This document shows, piece after piece, positions 44,732 through 53,091 of a stretch of 64,000 nt of DNA (position 1 is its first letter; each line of letters starts with the position of its first letter). Source of the stretch: Curtobacterium sp. MCPF17_052 (lineage in GTDB: Bacteria; Actinomycetota; Actinomycetes; Actinomycetales; Microbacteriaceae); contig NZ_QKSD01000001.1 of NCBI RefSeq assembly GCF_003234085.1, positions 248,001 to 312,000 of the forward strand. The letters run 5' to 3'. The notes beneath the pieces were generated by a model. That model did no database searches. It saw nothing but the letters and a program-made list of their open reading frames with translations, and was not told the DNA's origin. The translations under genes were made by a program, and so were the position numbers.

Positions 44732-45034
44732 ATGACCGAGATCTACACCGTCGAGTACTCCTACCCCGACGACACCACGCTGCAGGACGAGCACCGCCCC
44801 GCGCATCTGGCCTACCTCCGCGAACGACTCCAGCAGGGTGAACTGCTGCTCTCCGGACCGTGGGGTGACGGCGAGGCCCCCGGTGGGCTGCTCGTCTACC
44901 GTGTGGCTGACCGTGCCCGCATCGACGAGATCGTCGGGAACGACCCGTTCGTCGTCAACGAGGTCGTGACAACGAAGCGCGTCCACAGTTGGCGCCCGAT
45001 CGTCGGCCCCGCGTCCGCCGCGTTCGCCAACTGA
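44732..45034 (+). CDS. YciI-family protein
   Basis: A 100-aa dimeric alpha-beta barrel protein with DEHRPAHLAYLRE and LLLSGPWGDGEAPGGLLVYRV (quoted in part: LSGPWGDGEAPGGLLV), then DPFVVNEVVTTKRVHSW. The His in RPAHL is the conserved active-site residue of YciI. ATG 44732 follows AAAGGAACC. It is divergent from the XRE/MmyB regulator and 22 bp before a hydrolase gene. Confidence 0.85.
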   Translation: MTEIYTVEYSYPDDTTLQDEHRPAHLAYLRERLQQGELLLSGPWGDGEAPGGLLVYRVADRARIDEIVGNDPFVVNEVVTTKRVHSWRPIVGPASAAFAN

Positions 45035-45056
45035 CCGCATCGCGGCGAGGAGACGC

Positions 45057-46085
45057 ATGACGAACATGACAGGGCAGACGAACACCTGGATGATCCAGGA
45101 AGTCGCGAGTCCACGGCTCGACGCGCCGGTCCCGGTAGTCGGCGCCCTCGACGTGCCGACGGCACCGGGGGCGAACCGGTTTCAGACCGTCGACCTGTAT
45201 CTGCCGCTCACCACCGGCACGCAGGAACTGGTCGGGTCCCCGGTCAGACCGTTCCTCGGTTCTCTCCTCGCGAGCGAACACCCGGCCACGCTGGTGCACG
45301 TCCATGGTGGGGCGTGGCGGGATCCGCACCTGACCGGGAGGTCAATCGAGGCAACGGTCGCACATGCCTTCCGCGATGACGGCGGATCGATCCGAGCTGT
45401 GGCATCGCTGAACTACTCGATTTCACCTTTCCCCACCCACCCGACCGATCCGTATGAACCGGGGAGCATCGGTCAGCTCGACCCGGCCCGTGAGGCGGTA
45501 CACCCCGACCACCTCCGAGACGTACTGCAGGGCATCCGGTTCCTGCGCACGCTCGGCCTCGCCGATCGCTCGTACATCCTCAGCGGTCACAGCGCCGGCG
45601 CCTGCCTTTCATTCCAAGCGGCACTGCTGGGGCCCGAAGCGTTCGGCCTCGACCCAGATCTGACGCCGCCGACGCCCGCGGCGCTCTACGGAGTGAACGG
45701 CTTGTACGACCTTCCCAACCTCGTCGACCGGCCAGGTTCAACCCACGAGCACGTCGCCGCGGAGTACGAAAACCTCCTCTCTCACGCGTTCGGGGACCGC
45801 TCGCGATGGTCAGGCGCGAGCCCCGCACGGCTGGATTCAGAAGCGATTCGGTATCGGCTGGAGCGGGGACTTGTCCCCCGGCTCGTAGTGCTCGACCAGA
45901 GCGAGTCGGACCAGCTCGTGCCGATGAACCAACTCGAGACGATGCAGGAGGCCCTCCTCAGCGTCCAGGGGCTGCTCACGGCGCGAAGCCGGCGCGCCGC
46001 GGGCCCGCACGCTATGCCGTGGGAGGACGGGCTGATGCTCTGGACCGCGGTTCACGACGTCGTCCGCACCCTTGGGGCATCATGA
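45057..46085 (+). CDS. Alpha/beta-hydrolase, HGGAW type
   Basis: A 342-aa hydrolase with VHVHGGAWRDPHLTG oxyanion loop and LSGHSAGACLSFQAALLG nucleophile elbow, as in kynurenine formamidase and hormone-sensitive-lipase-like enzymes. A late aspartate (LDQSESDQLVP) and HAMPWED may complete the triad. It is probably co-transcribed with the YciI gene. The substrate is unknown. Confidence 0.82.
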   Translation: MTNMTGQTNTWMIQEVASPRLDAPVPVVGALDVPTAPGANRFQTVDLYLPLTTGTQELVGSPVRPFLGSLLASEHPATLVHVHGGAWRDPHLTGRSIEATVAHAFRDDGGSIRAVASLNYSISPFPTHPTDPYEPGSIGQLDPAREAVHPDHLRDVLQGIRFLRTLGLADRSYILSGHSAGACLSFQAALLGPEAFGLDPDLTPPTPAALYGVNGLYDLPNLVDRPGSTHEHVAAEYENLLSHAFGDRSRWSGASPARLDSEAIRYRLERGLVPRLVVLDQSESDQLVPMNQLETMQEALLSVQGLLTARSRRAAGPHAMPWEDGLMLWTAVHDVVRTLGAS

Positions 46086-46159
46086 ACCGTTGACGAGCTG
46101 GCGACCCCGACGAGCGGGCCACCGGACGAGCCGGAACGACCGGTGAGGGACCGTTCAGC

Positions 46160-46201
46160 GGGCGCTGCGACTCGTGGCGTTTCACGAGCGGCAGTGCGCC
46201 C
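46160..46201. terminator. Bidirectional hairpin terminator
   Basis: An inner perfect stem CTCGTG/CACGAG with a GCGTTT loop, extended by GGGCGCTGC and GCAGTGCGCC with a bulge, between convergent hydrolase genes. Confidence 0.6.
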
Positions 46202-46232
46202 TCGACGTTGGCGGCAGATGTTGTCGGGCGAT

Positions 46233-47168
46233 TCAGTTGGCGAGGTGCTGCTGGAAGAAAGTGTTCAGGGTCTGGACCGCTTCGTTGACGTACTTCGGTT
46301 CGTCGTACATCTCGTAGTGGCCCGCCCCTTCGACGACGTGGAAGTTCTTGGCGTTGGGCGCCTTCTCCCAGAGCGCGAGCCCGTCCGAGTAGGAGAACGT
46401 GGTCCCGAGCCGCCCGCCGACGATGATCTGGAGCGGCTGGGTGAGGAGTTCCTCGACGAGGTTGAAGGCGTCGTAGCCGAGCATCATCGCATCGCTGGTG
46501 AAGTAGCGGCGATTGGTGGAGTGCTCGTTGTAGCCGCGCGAGGTCCGGTAGAACCGCACCGCCTCCAGGGTGTCAACGTCAGTGATGCCGAAAGCCGCCG
46601 CCTGTTCCTCCGTGTCGGGGATCCACATGTTGCGGTCGACGTCTTCGCCAGCAGCGGCCGCCGTGCGATTGACACCCACGGCCTCGATCATCGCGATCAC
46701 GGAGCCCGTCGAGGAGGTATCGGCCTGGCGGAATGCTCGCCCGACATTGACGGGCACGACCGTTCCGAGCGCCTTGATCCGATGGTCGGTCATGGTCGCA
46801 CTGACCGCGTAGCCACCACCGGCGCAGATGCCGACAGCTCCGATCCGGGCGTTATCGACGCACGGAAGCGTCGTGAGGTAGTCGACGGCGAACCGGATGT
46901 CATCGACCCGTGCGGCCGGGTTCTCGAGGTCGCGTGGGTGGCCACCACTCTGGCCCTGGAAGCCCGGATCGAAGGCGAGCGCGACGTAGCCGCGATCGGC
47001 AAGGCCTCGGCCGTAGTTGGCACCGATCTGCTCTTTCACGCTGCTGCCCGGGGTGGAGATCACGACCGCCGGATACGTGCGGTCCTCGCGGAAACCATCT
47101 GGCAGGTGCAACTGGCCGGCGAGGTCGAAGGTGTCGTTGGTGAACGTCACGTCGTGCGTTGAAGACAC
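46233..47168 (-). CDS. DLH/YcjY-like alpha/beta-hydrolase with Cys elbow
   Basis: An exceptionally common fold with an unusual elbow: GICAGGGYAVSA places cysteine at the nucleophile position, as in dienelactone hydrolase. VVISTPGSSVKEQ is the oxyanion loop, VGGRLGTTFSY leads to the acid region and GAGHYEMYDEP carries the histidine. The start is taken as GTG 47168 (MSSTHDVTF) with GGAAGGGA upstream, 311 aa; a longer frame to 47279 would run through the regulator's operator. It is divergent from a MarR gene. Confidence 0.82.
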   Translation of the reverse strand: MSSTHDVTFTNDTFDLAGQLHLPDGFREDRTYPAVVISTPGSSVKEQIGANYGRGLADRGYVALAFDPGFQGQSGGHPRDLENPAARVDDIRFAVDYLTTLPCVDNARIGAVGICAGGGYAVSATMTDHRIKALGTVVPVNVGRAFRQADTSSTGSVIAMIEAVGVNRTAAAAGEDVDRNMWIPDTEEQAAAFGITDVDTLEAVRFYRTSRGYNEHSTNRRYFTSDAMMLGYDAFNLVEELLTQPLQIIVGGRLGTTFSYSDGLALWEKAPNAKNFHVVEGAGHYEMYDEPKYVNEAVQTLNTFFQQHLAN

Positions 47169-47246
47169 GGTGAAGGAGTCCCTTCCAGGAGGATTGTGGC
47201 GTGCTGCTAGGCTTGTTCGATATTCAGACAGTACATCGAGCCGATT

Positions 47247-47260
47247 GTTCCGATCGGAAC
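47247..47260. promoter_or_regulatory. Probable MarR operator
   Basis: GTTCCGATCGGAAC, a perfect 14-bp palindrome, between the divergent hydrolase and MarR genes. It is flanked by ACAGTACA and TGTACC-like half-sites 15-20 bp away. Confidence 0.6.
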
Positions 47261-47295
47261 TAGTACGAAACTGTACCACTTTGGGAAGGAATCAC

Positions 47296-47706
47296 TTGCC
47301 CGCATCGAACGCTGCGCGCATCTGGTCGCTCAATCACCAGGTGCTCACCCGCGTCATGAACGACTGCGCCCCGGACATCGAGGCCCTTGGGCTGGAGGCA
47401 AAGGAGTTCTTCGTGCTCGGAGAAGTCGACGACTGCCCGTACCCCGCGGAGCTGGCCGATCGGCTCGTCCTGCCCAAAGCCAGCGTGACCGTGTACCTGA
47501 AGAGCCTCGAGGCCAAGGGCTTCGTCCGCCGGGAAATCGATCCTGCCGACCTCCGACGCCACCGCCTCGCTGTCACTCCAGAAGGTGCGCAGACCCTCGA
47601 CGAGGCGCTCGAAGTCCTGTCCGCGAAATTCGACGAATGGCTCGTGCGCCTCGACACCGACGAGCAGGCGGAACTGCAACGACTACTGGCAAAACTGCTC
47701 AACTAG
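47296..47706 (+). CDS. MarR-family regulator
   Basis: A 136-aa regulator from TTG 47296, preceded by GGAAGGAATCAC. It has a winged helix with AELADRLVLPKASVTVYLKSLEAKGFV (key part LPKASVTVYLKSLEAKGFV) and wing DPADLRRHRLAVTPEG. It is divergent from the DLH-like hydrolase gene, which it likely represses. A TTG start is unusual, but no ATG or GTG fits. Confidence 0.82.
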   Translation: MPASNAARIWSLNHQVLTRVMNDCAPDIEALGLEAKEFFVLGEVDDCPYPAELADRLVLPKASVTVYLKSLEAKGFVRREIDPADLRRHRLAVTPEGAQTLDEALEVLSAKFDEWLVRLDTDEQAELQRLLAKLLN

Positions 47707-47767
47707 CGACGTTTCTCCCGCTACAAGCCGCAAGACCGAGGAACGTCGCAGCTCCGCCCGACGGGTT

Positions 47768-47787
47768 CGATAGCCGATCGACTATCG
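47768..47787. other. Inverted repeat
   Basis: CGATAG at 47768-47773 and CTATCG at 47782-47787 around CCGATCGA; the whole 20 bp are nearly palindromic. It is either a terminator for the MarR gene or an old operator of the lost MarR copy next to it. Confidence 0.4.
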
Positions 47788-47829
47788 GGACACTGACGCG
47801 CAAATCACAAGAGTTCCTGATGGGAGTCC

Positions 47830-47925
47830 GCAACGTTCCAGAGCGATCAGGCGTTCGGGGCCCTCGTGACTCGACTGGTCGATCGCGAACTTACCGCCTG
47901 CAAGCGAGAAGAGCTTCACTTCTGA
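47830..47925 (+). pseudogene. MarR-family fragment
   Basis: 32 codons without start encode ATFQSDQAFGALVTRLVDRE and a short tail to TGA 47923-47925. The segment differs at only two positions over 21 residues from the recognition region of the MarR protein at 36184-36621. The flanks before and after do not continue the family. It is a remnant of a paralogous gene, now overlapping the 3' end of the XRE/cupin gene by 10 bp. Confidence 0.75.
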
Positions 47926-48482
47926 GTGGCGACGACGCGGACGAACCGGACGAGCGCCGGTCCGGCGTTGAAGTAGGAGTACCGCTGAGAGGTCGGGAAA
48001 GCCAAATGATCACCTGCGTGGAGTTCCGTCGTGCCGGACTCGAACTCCACCCGGACCGACCCTTCGATGACGAGGATCATCTCTGACCACCCCTCCGGGT
48101 CGGTCTCCGCGTTGTATCGGTCACGGGGTTCGAGTACCCAGGACCAGAGCTGCACGTTCTTGCTCGCGGGTACTGATGCCAGCAGGGTCGCAGCGCTGGT
48201 CGGACCATTCCCTCGCCACGTGACTTCGTTGATGTCGGTGTGCTGGGCGGCGGGGGCAGCAACGAGGTCGACGAACGTGACTCCGAGCGCCTCCGCAAGG
48301 TGGTCAAGTCCCAACAGGCTGATGTTCGCCTCACCGGACTCCAACTTGATGACAGTGCGGCGGCTGATACCCGCACGTTCGGCGAGCGCGAGCTGGCTCA
48401 TGTTGGCTGCCGATCGGTAGCGACGAACGTTCTCGCTGACATGCGCCAGCACGCCCGCTGCCTCGTTACTGTTTGCGTGCAC
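47916..48482 (-). CDS. XRE-family regulator with cupin domain
   Basis: A 188-aa regulator from GTG 48482 (an ATG at 48509 would overlap the divergent gene). The helix-turn-helix MSQLALAERAGISRRTVIKL is followed by a C-terminal cupin (EMILVIEGSVRVEFESG, LHAGDHLAFPTSQRYSYFN). HipB/YdcN-type proteins of this design control adjacent transporters or enzymes. It is divergent from an EamA-type exporter with only about 25 bp between starts. Confidence 0.82.
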   Translation of the reverse strand: MHANSNEAAGVLAHVSENVRRYRSAANMSQLALAERAGISRRTVIKLESGEANISLLGLDHLAEALGVTFVDLVAAPAAQHTDINEVTWRGNGPTSAATLLASVPASKNVQLWSWVLEPRDRYNAETDPEGWSEMILVIEGSVRVEFESGTTELHAGDHLAFPTSQRYSYFNAGPALVRFVRVVATQK

Positions 48483-48517
48483 AATCGTGCACTCTACGCT
48501 GTGCAGCATGTTGCACA
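48475..48517. promoter_or_regulatory. GTGCA boxes at divergent starts
   Basis: GTGCAC at 48475-48480 and again at 48485-48490, then GTGCAG at 48501 and TTGCACA at 48511: four related boxes at about one-turn spacing across both start codons. This is a plausible operator for the XRE/cupin regulator. Confidence 0.45.
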
Positions 48518-49380
48518 CCTTCGGACGGCTTCCATCGGTCTCCCGGCAGGAGCTCTCACTCCTGATCGTCACCGTCGTGTGGGGTGCGACCTTCACGATC
48601 GTCCACGTTGCCGTGCAGCAGAGCGGCCCGTGGTTCTTCGTCGGGACGCGATACCTCATCGCGGGCATGATCAGCGTGCTGGTCTTCGGCCGAGGGCTCG
48701 GTCAGCTCAGTCGAGCTGAGGTCTTCGCGGGCTCAGCCATCGGAGCGATGATCTTCCTCGGGTACGGCCTGCAGGCTGTCGGTTTGCAGACCATCGGCGG
48801 TGGGACTTCCGCCTTCATCACCGCCCTGTACGTACCGCTCGTTCCGGTCCTGCAATGGGTCGTGTTCAAGAAGCGACCGCAGCTTCTCACCTGGGTGTCG
48901 GTAGCTCTTGCTTTCGGTGGGCTCGTGCTCATCGCAGATCCAGCCAGAGCAGGTCTCACCGTTGGCCCGGGCGAGATCGCAACAGTCGTCAGCGCGCTCC
49001 CGATCGCAGTCAACATCATCCTCATCGGCTGGTTCGCCGGGAAGGTCCACCTGGGCCGCGTCATCGTCGTGCAACTGCTCGTTGCTGGAGCGCTCGGGCT
49101 CGCGACGATGCCAGTGGTCGGCGAGCGGCCACCTGACTTCTCGTGGGTGTGGTTGTCGGCAGCAGCGGCTCTCGGCGCCGCGAGCTGTGTGATCCAACTC
49201 ACGATGAACTGGGCGCAACGGACCGTGTCACCGACCCGCGCGACCATCATCTACGCAGGGGAACCTGTCTGGGCCGCGATCATCGGCGTCTTCGCCGGCG
49301 AACAACTTCCCGCCATCGCGATCCTTGGTGCTGTCCTCATCCTTGCCAGCTCCCTCCTCAGTGCATTTGACCACCGCTGA
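48508..49380 (+). CDS. EamA/DMT-family transporter
   Basis: A 290-aa protein with ten helices in two EamA repeats (LLIVTVVWGATFTIVHVAVQ as first helix; GAASCVIQLTMNWAQRTVSPTRATIIYAGEPVWAA in the second, key part TRATIIYAGEPVWAA). It is an exporter of metabolites or amino-acid-like compounds. ATG 48508 is preferred; GTG 48487 is an alternative. It is divergent from the XRE/cupin gene. Confidence 0.87.
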   Translation: MLHTFGRLPSVSRQELSLLIVTVVWGATFTIVHVAVQQSGPWFFVGTRYLIAGMISVLVFGRGLGQLSRAEVFAGSAIGAMIFLGYGLQAVGLQTIGGGTSAFITALYVPLVPVLQWVVFKKRPQLLTWVSVALAFGGLVLIADPARAGLTVGPGEIATVVSALPIAVNIILIGWFAGKVHLGRVIVVQLLVAGALGLATMPVVGERPPDFSWVWLSAAAALGAASCVIQLTMNWAQRTVSPTRATIIYAGEPVWAAIIGVFAGEQLPAIAILGAVLILASSLLSAFDHR

Positions 49381-49716
49381 CGGCTGTGAATCACACCTCG
49401 CCCCTAACGGTGTCGCTGACATGTAATACCAGCGCCATTCCCTCGGTAGTCGATCGTCAGGAACCACCCACTGCCAGATGCAGCGCAACGTGTCAGACGG
49501 CCCCTTGAGGACACGTAAGGCTGCGCGTTGGACACGTTGTTTCTGCAGCCACATGCGAGCCGAGGCCACCGACCGGTCGCGCAACTCGACACTACGCACT
49601 GCCCCGAGCACGACAAGGGCCTCATCGTCGTCGCTGCCAAACAACGCGTCCAAGTTGGTATTTCAGACACGTTGAGTGGCAATCGGACACGTTAGCTGGC
49701 GGACGACAACAACTCC
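49381..49716. other. Gene-free region with repeated GACACGT
   Basis: 336 bp between the EamA and dnaB genes. Open frames here look non-coding. GACACGT (or its complement) occurs five times: 49487-49495 (reverse), 49510-49516, 49531-49538, 49666-49673 and 49686-49693. This may be a relic of a mobile element or a binding-site array. No transposase is visible. Confidence 0.5.
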
Positions 49717-51081
49717 CTACTGCGGCATGTCCACGAACCGCGAGAACATCCCGTGGAACGCCACCGTGATGGTGTCAGTGGGCCCGTTGCGGTGCTTCGC
49801 CACGATCAGGTCCGCCTCCCCCTGACGCGGGTTGTCCTTCTCGTACGCCGACTCGCGGTGCAGCAAGATGACCATGTCGGCGTCCTGCTCGATCGACCCG
49901 GACTCACGCAGGTCGGAGATCATGGGCTTCTTGTCGGCACGTTGCTCGGGTCCACGGTTCAGCTGCGACAGGGCGATGACGGGCACCTGCAGCTCCTTCG
50001 CCATGAGCTTGAGCGCACGCGAGAACTCCGACACCTCTTGCTGGCGGCTCTCGACCTTCTTGCCGGAGGTCATCAGCTGCAGGTAGTCGATGACGACGAG
50101 CTTCAGGTTGTGCTGCTGCTTGAGCCGACGGCACTTGGCGCGGATCTCGACGAGGGTCATGTTGGGGGAGTCGTCGATGAAGAACGGAGCGTCGTTGATG
50201 CGTCCGCGGGTCTGCGCGATGGTGGTCCAGTCGCGGGCGTCGACGGTGCCCTTGCGCATGTTCTGCAGCGGCACGCTCGACTCGGCGGACAGCAGGCGCA
50301 TGGCGATCTCGGCGCGCCCCATCTCGAGCGAGAAGAACGCGGCGGTCTGGTTGTGCTTGAGGGCTGCTGAGCGGCACAGGTCGAGCGCCAGGGTCGACTT
50401 GCCGAGTGCCGGTCGTGCCGCGACGATGATGAGCTGTCCGGGGTGGAAGCCGTTGGTCAGTGCGTCCATCTGGGCGAAGCCGGTGGGGACGCCGGTCATC
50501 TGCCCGTCGCGGCCCTTCGCGGCTTCGATCTCGTCGATGGCGGTGCCGATGGCTTCGGTGAGGGGGACGTAGTCCTCGGTCTGCACCCCGCCGGCGACGT
50601 TGTAGACCTCGGCTTGGGCACTGTTGACGAGGTCGGTGACCTCACCTTCGCTGGCGTAGCCCATCTGGACGATGCGGGTGCCGGCTTCGACCAGGCGGCG
50701 GAGGACCGCCTTCTCGGCGACGATGGCGGCGTAGTAGCCGGCGTTCGCCGCGGTGGGCACCATGCTCGTCAGGCTGTGCAGGTACTCGGCGCCGCCGCCA
50801 CGGGACAGGAGGCCCGTCTTCGTCAGCTCGTCGGTGACGGCGATGACGTCGGTCGGCTCGCCGTGGGAGTAGAGCGACAGGATCGCGTCGAAGATGACCT
50901 CGTGCTTGGGGATGTAGAAGTCGACGCCGCGGGCGGTCTCGATGACGTCGGCGACGGCGTCCTTCGACAGCATCATTCCGCCGATGGTGGACTGCTCCGC
51001 GAGCATGTCGTGCGGGGGAGTGCGGTCGTTGTTCCGCTCGGCGTACTCCCGGGGGGCCGGGTCCAGATGCGCGATCGACAC
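49717..51081 (-). CDS. dnaB: Replicative DNA helicase
   Basis: A 454-aa hexameric 5'-3' helicase that unwinds DNA at the fork. The N-terminal domain begins PHDMLAEQSTIGGMMLSKDAV. The RecA-like core has Walker A ARPALGKST, KLVVIDYLQLM as Walker B and the late RESGSIEQDADMVILLHR motif. No intein is present. It is the last gene of the rpsF-ssb-rpsR-rplI-dnaB block but is separated from rplI by 650 bp and a terminator, so it has its own promoter. Confidence 0.97.
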   Translation of the reverse strand: MSIAHLDPAPREYAERNNDRTPPHDMLAEQSTIGGMMLSKDAVADVIETARGVDFYIPKHEVIFDAILSLYSHGEPTDVIAVTDELTKTGLLSRGGGAEYLHSLTSMVPTAANAGYYAAIVAEKAVLRRLVEAGTRIVQMGYASEGEVTDLVNSAQAEVYNVAGGVQTEDYVPLTEAIGTAIDEIEAAKGRDGQMTGVPTGFAQMDALTNGFHPGQLIIVAARPALGKSTLALDLCRSAALKHNQTAAFFSLEMGRAEIAMRLLSAESSVPLQNMRKGTVDARDWTTIAQTRGRINDAPFFIDDSPNMTLVEIRAKCRRLKQQHNLKLVVIDYLQLMTSGKKVESRQQEVSEFSRALKLMAKELQVPVIALSQLNRGPEQRADKKPMISDLRESGSIEQDADMVILLHRESAYEKDNPRQGEADLIVAKHRNGPTDTITVAFHGMFSRFVDMPQ

Positions 51082-51200
51082 ACGTGCTCCTCAGTGTTTG
51101 GCGGTGCTGGCGGACGGCCCGGTGGACCGTTCCCCACCGAGCAGTTCTACCCCGGGCGACCGACATCCCCGAGTCGCTGGCTCAAGCTACGGGTACGGAG

Positions 51201-51362
51201 TTATCCCCAGCAAACGGCCCTGTGGACAACTCTGTGGAGAGGTCGTGGAACACGCCGGACTCCTGTGTGGAGGGCTGTGTACTCCACTGTGGACAACTCC
51301 ACCGGAGAACACACTTTCGACTGTTGACCTGGGGTTTCCTGATCCACACCATGTGTGGAGAA
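51201..51362. promoter_or_regulatory. DnaA-box-like cluster upstream of dnaB
   Basis: Two exact TGTGGACAA (complement TTGTCCACA) at 51221-51229 and 51288-51296, TTATCCCCA at 51201-51209, and near matches at 51233 (TGTGGAGAG), 51266 (TGTGGAGGG) and 51354 (TGTGGAGAA). Six boxes in 160 bp, mostly in one orientation, can bind DnaA. dnaA and dnaN are not here, so this is not claimed as oriC; control of dnaB or DnaA titration fits. Confidence 0.6.
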
Positions 51363-51656
51363 CTCGGCTTCAAGCGTGAGTCGAAGGTTGCCCTTCGAGC
51401 CTGTCACTGTGCAGAACCGACTTGACAAACGGCACCCGCGTCCCTTCACACTCGGCTGGCTCCCAGGTGGCAGAACCGAGCAGGACGTAACCAGCCAGTC
51501 GTGTTTCGGGTGCCGGACGTGCTCGACCGGCACGCGCCTCCAGGACGTTCTCGACACCCGCCGACACGCCCGGCACCACGAGGTTGGCGTCCGTCGAACA
51601 GTCCCCGTCGACCGGCCGTACGGGGCGGAGACACCACGTGCACCCCGGGCATGCGA
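51363..51656. other. Gene-free interval
   Basis: About 290 bp between the DnaA-box stretch and the rplI terminator. No credible gene, RNA or repeat was seen. Confidence 0.5.
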
Positions 51657-51693
51657 GAAGGGCGGGCCTCCCACTGGGGGAGACCCGCCCTTC
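51657..51693 (-). terminator. Terminator of the rpsF-ssb-rpsR-rplI operon
   Basis: GAAGGGCGGGCCTCCC pairs with GGGAGACCCGCCCTTC (one mismatch) around a short loop, 36 bp after the rplI stop on the minus strand. Confidence 0.8.
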
Positions 51694-51728
51694 CGGCGGT
51701 GCTGGTGCTGCCGGAGCAGCGACCGGGA

Positions 51729-52181
51729 CTACTTCGCGGCGACGACCTTCAGCGAGATGGTCGCGACGATGTCCTCGCGCAGACGCACGGTGGCCTCGTG
51801 GTCACCGACGGTCTTGATGGTCGCGGGGACCTCGACCTTGCGCTTGTCGAGCGAGCCGACGCCCTGCGCCTGGACGGCGTCAGCGACGTCACCCGGGCGG
51901 ACGGAGCCGAAGAGACGACCGTCCTTGCCGGCCTTGACCGACAGCTGGATGGTGGCGTTCTCGAGCTTCATCTTGAGGTCCTGTGCCTCTTCGATGGTGG
52001 CGAGCTCGCGTGCGGTACGAGCAGCACGGATCGACTCGACCTGCTTCTCGCCGCCCTTCGACCACGACACGGCGAAGCCCTGCGGGATCAGGTAGTTGCG
52101 GGCGTAGCCGTTCTTGACGTCGACGACGTCACCGGCGGAACCGAGGCCAGAGACCTCGTGGGTGAGGATGAGCTTCGACAT
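51729..52181 (-). CDS. rplI: 50S ribosomal protein L9
   Basis: A 150-aa protein. [33 protein letters not shown] is the conserved N-terminal domain (key part [19 protein letters not shown]), followed by the long helix and the C-terminal domain ending VVAAK. It binds 23S rRNA near the L1 stalk. It lies 14 bp after rpsR in the operon. Confidence 0.98.
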   Translation of the reverse strand: MSKLILTHEVSGLGSAGDVVDVKNGYARNYLIPQGFAVSWSKGGEKQVESIRAARTARELATIEEAQDLKMKLENATIQLSVKAGKDGRLFGSVRPGDVADAVQAQGVGSLDKRKVEVPATIKTVGDHEATVRLREDIVATISLKVVAAK

Positions 52182-52195
52182 TCGTCGACCTCCGA

Positions 52196-52453
52196 TCAGC
52201 GGCCGGAGCCGGCGTAGGGGAGGAGCGCCATCTCACGGGCGTTCTTCACGGCACGGGCGATGAGGCGCTGCTCCTGGACGGAGACGCCGGTGATGCGACG
52301 GGCGCGGATCTTCCCACGCTCCGAGATGAACTTGCGAAGGGTCGCAACGTCCTTGTAGTCGATGACGCCGACCTTGATCGACTTCGCGGGAGCGGCGTTC
52401 TTGCCGCCCTTACCGCGAGGCTTCCGGCGATCGCCGGTGCTCTTTCCAGCCAT
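52196..52453 (-). CDS. rpsR: 30S ribosomal protein S18
   Basis: An 85-aa protein with a basic N-terminal extension. The core is [19 protein letters not shown] followed by [14 protein letters not shown] and the terminal LLPYAGSGR. It pairs with S6 in the small subunit, matching rpsF two genes upstream. No zinc-type cysteines, so this is the non-zinc form. Confidence 0.98.
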   Translation of the reverse strand: MAGKSTGDRRKPRGKGGKNAAPAKSIKVGVIDYKDVATLRKFISERGKIRARRITGVSVQEQRLIARAVKNAREMALLPYAGSGR

Positions 52454-52500
52454 TGTGTGTCCTTAGAGAAGAAGAAGTTGTGTCGTCAGACCGCTGAGGA

Positions 52501-53088
52501 TCAGAACGGGGTCTCGTCGTCGTAGGTGCCGCCGGGGGTGGACCACACGTCGTTCGACGATGCGTTCCCGCCACCCTGCTGACCACCCTGCGGCGACCAC
52601 GGGGCGTCGGACTGACCGCCACCGTTGCCACCGGACGCGCCACCGTTGTAGCCGCCGTTGCCGCCGGAGGAGTTGCCTCCGCCGACCTGGCCACGGCCAC
52701 CACCGGCGCCACCACCACTGCCACCCGGTGCACGGGTGATCTGGGCGGTCGCGTACCGGAGCGAGGGGCCGATCTCGTCGACCTCGAGCTCGATGCTCGT
52801 CCGCTGCTGACCCTCACGGTCCTGGTAGGAACGCTGACGGAGACGACCCTGCGCGATGACGCGCGAGCCCTTCGTCAGCGACCCCGCCACGTGCTCGGCG
52901 AACTCGCGCCACACACTCGCACGGAGGAACAGCGCGTCGCCGTCCTTCCACTCGTTCGCCTGACGGTCGAACGTGCGAGGAGTCGACGCGATGGTGAAGT
53001 TCGCCACGGCGAGCCCGTTCTGCGTGTAGCGCAGCTCCGGGTCCGCGGTGAGGTTGCCCACCACCGTGATGACGGTTTCGCCGGCCAC
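52501..53088 (-). CDS. ssb: Single-stranded DNA-binding protein
   Basis: A 195-aa OB-fold protein. [20 protein letters not shown] starts the fold and [21 protein letters not shown] its core. A long glycine/asparagine-rich linker leads to the acidic tip DDETPF, which recruits partner proteins at the fork. It lies between rpsF (3 bp away) and rpsR. Confidence 0.97.
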   Translation of the reverse strand: MAGETVITVVGNLTADPELRYTQNGLAVANFTIASTPRTFDRQANEWKDGDALFLRASVWREFAEHVAGSLTKGSRVIAQGRLRQRSYQDREGQQRTSIELEVDEIGPSLRYATAQITRAPGGSGGGAGGGRGQVGGGNSSGGNGGYNGGASGGNGGGQSDAPWSPQGGQQGGGNASSNDVWSTPGGTYDDETPF

Positions 53089-53091
53089 GGG

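Noticed and set aside
49404..49682. 92-codon minus-strand ORF
   Set aside because: The translation is rich in Cys, Arg and Trp without hydrophobic pattern or homology that I recognise.
49381..49716. Insertion sequence
   Set aside because: Repeated GACACGT motifs were seen, but no transposase frame, no target duplication and no clear terminal repeats.
51201..51362. Chromosomal origin of replication
   Set aside because: DnaA-like boxes are present, but dnaA, dnaN and rpmH are not, and parS lies to the right; the origin is expected outside the window.
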